NCBI GenBank assembly: GCA_963383645.1
Contig: OY726561.1
Coordinates: forward strand, 27,446,826 to 27,510,825
Source of the DNA: Muscardinus avellanarius
Taxonomy: Eukaryota; Chordata; Mammalia; Rodentia; Gliridae
Length of the DNA: 64,000 nucleotides
Direction of reading: 5' to 3'
Shown: one piece after another, positions 58,429 to 64,000 of the stretch
Position numbering within the stretch: the first letter of the stretch is position 1
Layout: each line of letters begins with the position of its first letter
Program-made: the position numbers and the translations under genes
The notes under the pieces: model-generated
What the model saw: the letters and a program-made list of their open reading frames with translations, nothing else
The model's database searches: none
Told to the model about the DNA's origin: nothing

Positions 58429-58889
58429 CTAAAAAAGTCAAGTCAAATAATTATGAAAAGCAGTAGTCTCCTATTTCTACTTACATATTTTTTTCTCCAG
58501 AGGAAACTACATTCAGCTATTTTAGCTGCTGGATTTTCTGTCTACCTTTTTAAAAATCTCTTAGTAATATACTTATATGCTACTTTTGACTAAGTCCAGT
58601 TCAAACTGTTTGCCTGTGGAGCTGCAATGGTTCTGGAATCTCCCTTTTGGCCTCTGGTGTCATCCTGTTACTCCTTTCTCATATTGAATCATTTTATTCT
58701 GAATTCTATGCTTTTCTCTTTCTTGGTATATTTCTTCCTATTAATATCCAAGCTTTTCCTAAAAAAGAGTACCTGGGAGGTAAATATTTTGAGTCCTTGC
58801 ATATCTGAAAGTCATCTTCTTACGCTTCTGCATTACAGTCAATTAAGATTTACCTAGATAGGGTATTTGAGACTGGTAAAAAGCTCCTG
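58428..58889. other. Unassigned unique sequence
   Basis: Nothing recognised. Confidence 0.4.
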
Positions 58890-58957
58890 CTTTTAACCCA
58901 GGGCCTAGAGATTGCTAAGCAATTGCTCTTTCATTGAGCTACACCATCAGCCCTAGG
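58890..58957 (-). mobile_element. ID-type SINE fragment
   Basis: 'acccagggcctagagattgctaagcaattgctctttcattgagctac' is the reverse complement of an ID core. Confidence 0.7.
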
Positions 58958-59004
58958 TTTTGTTTTACATGATAATAAAACTGCTTTAAAAACTGCAAGG
59001 ATGA

Positions 59005-59065
59005 GCTGGGCTTGGTGGCAAATTTGTAAATCCCTGCATTTGGGAGTCTGAGACAGGAGGATCTG
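59005..59065 (+). mobile_element. B1-type SINE head only
   Basis: 'gctgggcttggtggcaaatttg' to 'gagacaggaggatctggg', then unrelated sequence. Confidence 0.75.
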
Positions 59066-59224
59066 GGAAGGTGGATTTTTATATTATCTCATTTAACCTT
59101 TATTCCACATGTAGATTCATTTTACTGGAAAAAAATATGGAGGTGTATAACATAGAAAGTGAAAGCTCTCTGTCTTCCTCACCCACTCCCTAGTTTCACT
59201 TTCAAAAATAACCATTTTAGGAAT

Positions 59225-59565
59225 TTTACTCAGTGATTAAAAAAAGAACAAAACTATGTCCTTTGCAGGAAAATGGATGAAACTGAAGAGTAACATTATA
59301 AGTGAGATTAGCCAGACTCAGAAAATCTAGGCCCATATGTTTTCTCTCGTATGTGGAAGCTAAAGAGAAAATAGGAAAGAAAAGGGATCTCATGAAAATA
59401 AAGAGAGAAAGATCAGTAGAGTCATAAAAAGGGACTGAGGAAGAGAGGAGGGGGGAAAAGGGGGCACAAGGAAGGAAACAGACCCAGTAACAGCATGTGT
59501 ATATATGAATATATCACTAGGAATATCATTATCATGTACAATTACAATGCACCAATAAAAAATTT
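59225..59565 (+). mobile_element. L1 3' end with A-rich tail
   Basis: 'aaaatggatgaaactgaagag', 'gattagccagactcagaaaatc', 'gttttctctcgtatgtggaagctaaag', a G/A tract and 'gtacaattacaatgcaccaataaaaaa' are the characteristic order of the L1 ORF2 end and 3' UTR in squirrel-type L1s. Confidence 0.85.
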
Positions 59566-60381
59566 TCCTATAATCACCATGTTCTACATTAGATCTCTTG
59601 AATTTAATCCTTCTAACTGAAATTTTATATCCTGTGAACAACATAGCTCCCATTACTAAATTACTTTTGAAACAAATTAAATAAACAGGAAAAAATGATA
59701 TAACCATTTTAACAGTTAAAATTTTTTCTTCCAGATATTTTCCTTAGAAATGCAAATATTTATGCTTACATACGTATGTCTATAATGACTTTTGTAGCCT
59801 AATAATATACCGTACATACAAATTTACCACTTGTTCATTTTACTTAAACAATTGCAGAATTTGACTCTTCATAAAATTGAAGTATATTAGCCTTTTCCTT
59901 CTTTTTCTAGCCTCACCTCTACCTTGTGCTTACCTACATTCTCTTGCTACATAGATGGGCCCTGAGAATTCACAACCTGGAAGGCTTCACAAATTCCAGC
60001 TCCCTTTGTTGCAAACACAGCCCGGAGCAGCTGGGAGAGGTCACTGCAGACACCTACCACACCAGCTGAGACACCCTCTCTCTCCCAAGTGTTCTAAGAG
60101 AAAGGTGTGGAATGTTTGCACCCTGTGAAAGCTGGAGTGGAAATCCAATCACTCTATCAGGGCAAATAAAAAAATCTTGTAGATGAATATTCTTGTAATG
60201 ATTATTGCTCCTTTAAGATAAAGGGACTGGATTTCTGCCTTTAAAATCCACGCTTTCAAAAACTTGGGTGCATGCATTCCCATTTGGTTTTCAGAGACAT
60301 TTGGGAAAGATAAAATTTCTTCAGGCTATAATCTAATAACCTATAATTATAGTACAACTATCAGGCCTCAAGATCTCTATT
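59566..60381. other. Unassigned unique sequence
   Basis: Nothing recognised. Confidence 0.4.
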
Positions 60382-60389
60382 TCTCTCTC

Positions 60390-60432
<43 letters not shown>

Positions 60433-60471
60433 CTCCCCTCCCCTCCCCTCCCCTCCCCTCCCCTATATTAC

Positions 60472-60508
<37 letters not shown>
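60382..60508. repeat. (CT)n-(CCCCT)n-(GT)n compound microsatellite
   Basis: CT to about 60430, CCCCT units to 60464, GT from 60474. Confidence 0.95.
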
Positions 60509-60512
<4 letters not shown>

Positions 60513-60521
60513 GTAATGGGA

Positions 60522-60810
60522 TGTTAAGGTTTGAAAGTATAGTATCTTTTGGACCTCATTCTCTGGAGGCAGCCAAGCTTGGAGGCATCTCTGGAGTGTG
60601 GCCTTGGGAACTACCTGTGTCCTTCTATGGCTGCTCTCTTTGCTTCCCACCATTATACCTGAAGACCTGCAGTCTGGGCTCTGCTTGGCAGCCAGTATAA
60701 ATGGACTAGGTATGTATGCACTAAAATCTCCAGACCGTTAAGCAAATAAATCTTCCTTTCCTTAAGTTTTGTGTGGATATCAGGTGTTAGATGCTATTCA
60801 ATAGCACACA
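60522..60810 (+). mobile_element. Possible MaLR-type LTR relic
   Basis: Starts tgttaaggtttgaaagtat. Carries 'gcaaataaatcttcctttcc' near 60743 like an LTR polyadenylation region, and 'ggatatcaggtgtta' after it. Ends not defined. Confidence 0.4.
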
Positions 60811-60831
60811 ATGCTATTGAATCATGGGTGT

Positions 60832-60937
60832 CCCTGTGTTGCCCAGGCTGGTCTTGAACTCCTGGACTTAAGTGATTTTTCTTCCTAAGCCTCCTTAGTA
60901 GCTGGGATTATAGACATGTGCCACTGTGACAGCCTAT
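60832..60937 (-). mobile_element. Old 7SL-derived monomer (FLAM/B1-like)
   Basis: 'gttgcccaggctggtcttgaactcctggac' and 'gcctccttagtagctgggatta' are the reverse complement of the ancestral 7SL monomer, distinct from the B1-dID copies. Confidence 0.8.
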
Positions 60938-61380
60938 ATTTTAACTTTTATGAAAATAATTATGCACCTAGTTTAAATGTCAAATAGTTTATGTACCTAG
61001 TTTAAATGTCAAATGAGTGACTTGTTCCAACTTTCCCATCTCTTGGAAACTGTGCCTAAGACAATGCCACATTCAACACTGGTTACTTCCTCATATTTTA
61101 AAAACAGCTCACTTTTACTTTATTCTGTTCATTTTCTCTCTTACATGTTTCCTCTTTATTTCCTAATGTAGGATATACGAGCTATTATTTCTATGCCTGT
61201 CTATTCTCCTGAACACACTCTTCCTGTTTTTCCTGTTCCCAATATATTTAAGTCACAATTTTTAGTTATGTCAATAGCCAGCCTTATGATGACTGTGTAA
61301 TTATTTTTGACAGTGAGTCACATAGTGTTTTTTTTGTAACAACTCTTCCTTTCTTTATTTTTAATTTTAATTTTATTTTT
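60938..61380. other. Unassigned AT-rich sequence
   Basis: Contains a local direct repeat, 'acctagtttaaatgtcaaat', at about 60967 and 60996. Confidence 0.5.
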
Positions 61381-61560
61381 ATTATTATTTTTATTGGTAC
61401 ACTGTATTCATACATCAAAATGGGATAAAAAAAAACTTTTGTAGACGTACATGCACACATCGCCCAGTTAGCCCCTACCCAATCCCCACTCTGTTCCCTC
61501 CCCATCCCTCCTTCCCATGCTTGGTTTAGTGGTTGACATCTAGTATTATAGCAATTTATC
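61381..61560 (-). mobile_element. L1 3' end, strongly 5'-truncated
   Basis: A-rich tail (plus-strand T/A-rich, 61340-61392), anchor attggtacactgtattcata (61393-61412) and pyrimidine tract at 61490-61520. It is the best in-window relative of the composite element's 3' module. Confidence 0.82.
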
Positions 61561-61724
61561 CAAAATTAATAATGGTAATCTCACATAACAGTTTCATTTG
61601 TCTAATACCAAGCTTTTGATGACTTAAAGATAATATTTCAGTATTTCTTTTTGCTTTCTTTCTACCAGAGAATATATTTATTTTAGGTGAAACTATCATA
61701 CATTTACTTATTTATTTTTCAGAA

Positions 61725-62400
61725 AAAATCTATCCTAATATGGAATATGGACTCTAGATACCCAAAACGATCTCGAAAAAGAACAAAGCTAGAAGATGTA
61801 TATTTTCTGATTTCAAACCATATAAAGCTACAATAATTGAAACAGTGTAGTACTGTTATAAGGGCAGATATATAAACCATTGGAATTAAATAAAAGCCTA
61901 GAGATAAATTCTTCCCTATATTGTCAAGTTATTTTTGACAAGGTTTCCACGAACATTTGGTGGTAGAAATAATAACCTTTTAACTAAATATTGTTGAAAA
62001 ATAATAATTACATGAAAAAGAATAAAATTGGATCCTTACCTAACACCATATACAAATATTAACTCAAAATAGGTAAAAGACCTAAATATAAATCTTAAGA
62101 CTATAAACTTTTAGAAGAAAATCTGGGTCATTCAACCTCACAACTTTGAAATTGGCAGTGATTTCTTAGATATGATTTCAATGGCACAGGCAACAGAAGG
62201 GTAAACAAACTCCCTAAAAAAAATGTATATCCAAAGACAATGTAAACAGAGTTAAAAGTTACTGATAGAATGGGATAAAATATTTCCAAATAATATATCT
62301 GAAGGTATATTAATATTCAAACTAGAAATCCTAAAAATTAGCAACAATAAAAGCAAACAATACAATTTAGAGATAGGTAAAAGACTAACATAAATAATGA
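61725..62400 (+). pseudogene. Old L1 ORF2 C-terminal and 3' relic
   Basis: 'gatctcgaaaaagaacaaagctagaag', 'tttcaaaccatataaagctacaataattgaaacagt', 'gacctaaatataaatcttaagac' and 'atttcaatggcacaggcaac' follow the order of the end of old L1 ORF2 and the sequence after it. Many stops; inactive. Confidence 0.8.
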
Positions 62401-62420
62401 ATCTCCACAGATAACCAATC

Positions 62421-63382
62421 TTAGTTGTCTGTTGGATGGAAAATCTTGTTTCTCTGGTTCTGGTGTGTGTTACCTATTTCTTCTTTGTAGTTAATCTCTT
62501 TGAGTATTTTCTCTAGTGCTGGTTTTGAAGACATAAATTCCTTCAGTTTCTGTTTTTCATGGAAACTTCTTATTTTTCCATCTAATTTGATAGAAAGTTT
62601 TGCTGGGTAGGAAATTTTTGGCTGGAAGTTGTTTTCTTTCAGAGTTTGGAATATGTTACTCCAAGCCCTTCTGGCTCTCATGACTTGGTTTGGGAAGTCT
62701 GGAGTGATTCTAATTGGTTTGCCTCTGAATGTCACTTGGCCTTTGTTTTTGTTGCCTTTAAGATTCTCTGCTTGGCTTCCACATTGGTCATTTTGACAAT
62801 TATGTGGCGTGGGGATCCTCTTCTCCTATCCTGTCTAAAGGGAGTTCTATAAGTTTCCTGGACCTGTATATCGACCTCTTGCTCTATGTTTGGAAAATTT
62901 TCTGCTATTACTTCCTTGAAGAGATTGTTGATCCCTTTGGTTTCACTTTCTTTTCCCTCCTCTATTTCAATTATTCTTAGGTTAGCTCTCTTAAAATGGG
63001 CCCATATTTCTTCAATGTCAGATTCCTGCTATCAGATTTTTTTTTCTAAATTAGAAACTATGCGTTCATTTTTGAAGTGATCATCTTCTAGGAGCGAGAT
63101 TCTATTCTCCATGTGGTCTAATCGGTTGTTTATACTTTGAATTGAGGGCTTTACTTCATTGATTCCATCCTTTATCTCTTTTTGGCTCTCTCTGAATTCT
63201 TTTCGAAACACCTCTATTATTTCTACAGTTATTTTCCTGATTTGATCTTCTAGAAATCTCTGAATTTCTGTTTTATCGGGTTCTGATGTTGTGGGGTTGT
63301 GGGCATTCATTGCTCCATTGTTATTCCTCTTTCCCATGGTTTCGGAAGTTTGTGCCTTCTCTGGGTTCTTCCCTTGGGTCAC
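62421..63382 (-). pseudogene. L1 ORF1 (RNA-binding chaperone), frameshifted
   Basis: ORF1p is the trimeric RNA-binding protein of the L1 ribonucleoprotein. The N-terminal part (63032-63382, MTQGKNPEK start) contains a heptad-rich coiled coil (ending near RIVSNLEKKI). The C-terminal part (62421-62735) carries GKPIRITPDF, RRAWSNIFQ and YPAKLSIKL, typical of the L1 C-terminal domain. The middle (62736-63031) holds the RRM-like region with NIEQEVDIQVQETYR and RHIIVKM. Frames change at a 9-T run (63037-63045 plus strand) and again near 62735, so no intact protein. Length is near the usual ORF1 size. Confidence 0.88.
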
Positions 63383-64000
63383 TACGACTTCACTTAAGGT
63401 GTTCTGGATCTTGAGTCTGTGGTATCTAAGTCCCCACTACTCCTTTACTGGGTTTTATTGCAGAGTCTCAGACCCAGGGAGTCAATCGAGGCTACTTTAG
63501 ACCATGGAGGGTGCCGGGTTGGGTGTTCTCCTATGGTGTGATATCTCTGCCACCGCCACTCCCCCCCTGGGTCAAGTCCCTGAGAGTGCCGTACTGGGAT
63601 TTCTCCTCTAGGGGTCGCAATTTGACTCACTGTTGTTGAGTGTGCCGATGGAGCTGTGGTGGACTCGGTGAATTCGCTGCTGCTGACGCCGGTGGCAATC
63701 CACATAGTGGTTTGACAGCACTTTTTTATGGGTCTTTTGCATTTCTGCACATATCATGAGCAAAGGCATTGGTAGTTTTGTTACAGACTTTCATTTCCAG
63801 GGTGCAGATAGAGGGTCCCGAATGTATGATGTTTGATTTAGGAGTTTTTGGCTTCAGGATTGCAAGGAAATGATACTAATTCAATAGAAACCATATATAC
63901 TAGGCAGTGGCTGTTTGCTGGGGCTCCCACCTGTCCATGTGACCACAGGGGAAAGCAACTGGCACTCTATAGTTAGCACTGTGTTGTTAAGCTGTGATGT
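63383..64000 (-). promoter_or_regulatory. Candidate L1 5' UTR / internal promoter
   Basis: The 618 bp upstream of ORF1 includes a GC-richer block (63440-63700). No tandem monomers are seen, unlike the composite element's 5' module. Assigned by position only. Confidence 0.5.

Larger units (their letters stand above)
62411..64000 (-). mobile_element. L1 5' half (5' UTR and ORF1), lacking ORF2 here
   Basis: Reads right to left: candidate 5' UTR (64000-63383, continuing beyond the window), broken ORF1, then an abrupt stop of homology just past the ORF1 stop at 62421. Ordinary L1 truncation removes 5' ends, so loss of the 3' part indicates either inversion by twin priming, with the 3' part to the right of the window, or a later deletion. 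Confidence 0.8.

Noticed and set aside
61381..63382. The L1 3' end at 61381 and ORF1 at 62421 as one element with ORF2 deleted
   Set aside because: Between them lies an older L1 in the opposite orientation plus unique sequence, so two separate insertions are simpler; not excluded.

Overview
This window is non-coding mammalian DNA, most likely from a rodent of the squirrel-related clade (Sciuridae, Aplodontiidae or Gliridae). The evidence is its SINEs. About sixty copies share one dimeric design: a 7SL/B1-like left half (gtggtggcgcacgcttgtaat), an A-rich linker, and a tRNA/ID-like right half (gtgtagctcagaggtagaat). Such B1-dID dimers are known from those families. The L1 3' ends also look like those I associate with squirrels. 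The species itself is inferred, not shown. I found no intact protein-coding gene, rRNA or tRNA gene. The longer open frames come from tandem repeats, SINEs or microsatellites. A 200-base run of N marks an assembly gap at 38267-38466.

The highlight is at 2718-7187. A minus-strand processed pseudogene of CDK4 is split inside the codons for its EMLTF segment by a 3,560-bp insertion (3139-6698). The insertion is flanked by a 15-16 bp target-site duplication that is itself CDK4 sequence, and it sits at an L1-endonuclease-like TT/AAAA site. On the minus strand it consists of: a GC-rich array of about 120-bp units; a unique 510-bp segment with a good splice-donor match and a small ORF; a 2-kb VNTR of 50-bp monomers in 100-bp dimers; and an L1 3'-UTR-like segment with an A-rich end. 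The architecture resembles primate SVA/LAVA elements, but none of the modules resembles theirs. I regard it as a candidate undescribed L1-mobilised composite retrotransposon.

Other regions: 1-2500 holds an ancient LTR relic, an old L1 tail and SINEs. 7188-7525 is a Tigger-like DNA transposon with TA flanks. 12287-12787 is a solo ERV2-type LTR with a perfect 6-bp duplication. 27518-28702 holds a truncated SINE head, an unassigned ORF-like block and an ERVL-type LTR relic. 33004-33445 and about 38600-38997 are MaLR LTR relics. 47330-48350 is an old L1 tail interrupted by a young SINE. 56794-57675 is a SINE carrying a nested solo LTR. 61381-64000 holds a separate L1 3' end, an old L1 ORF2 relic and the 5' half (5' UTR plus broken ORF1) of a younger minus-strand L1 that runs off the window.

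SINE types used below. Type A: linker like 'caaaataaagaataaaaaatagggctggggg', the commonest. Type C: linker 'ccaaataaaat...aggtctgggagtatagcc', right half 'gtagaaagcctctgggttcc'. Type B: as C but about 22 nt shorter before the linker ('cctcgctggcttaagagaccc') and with 'gaagggcttccaggaacccc'; these copies look youngest. All activity here is retrotransposon deposition; no operon, pathway or gene cooperation can be inferred.
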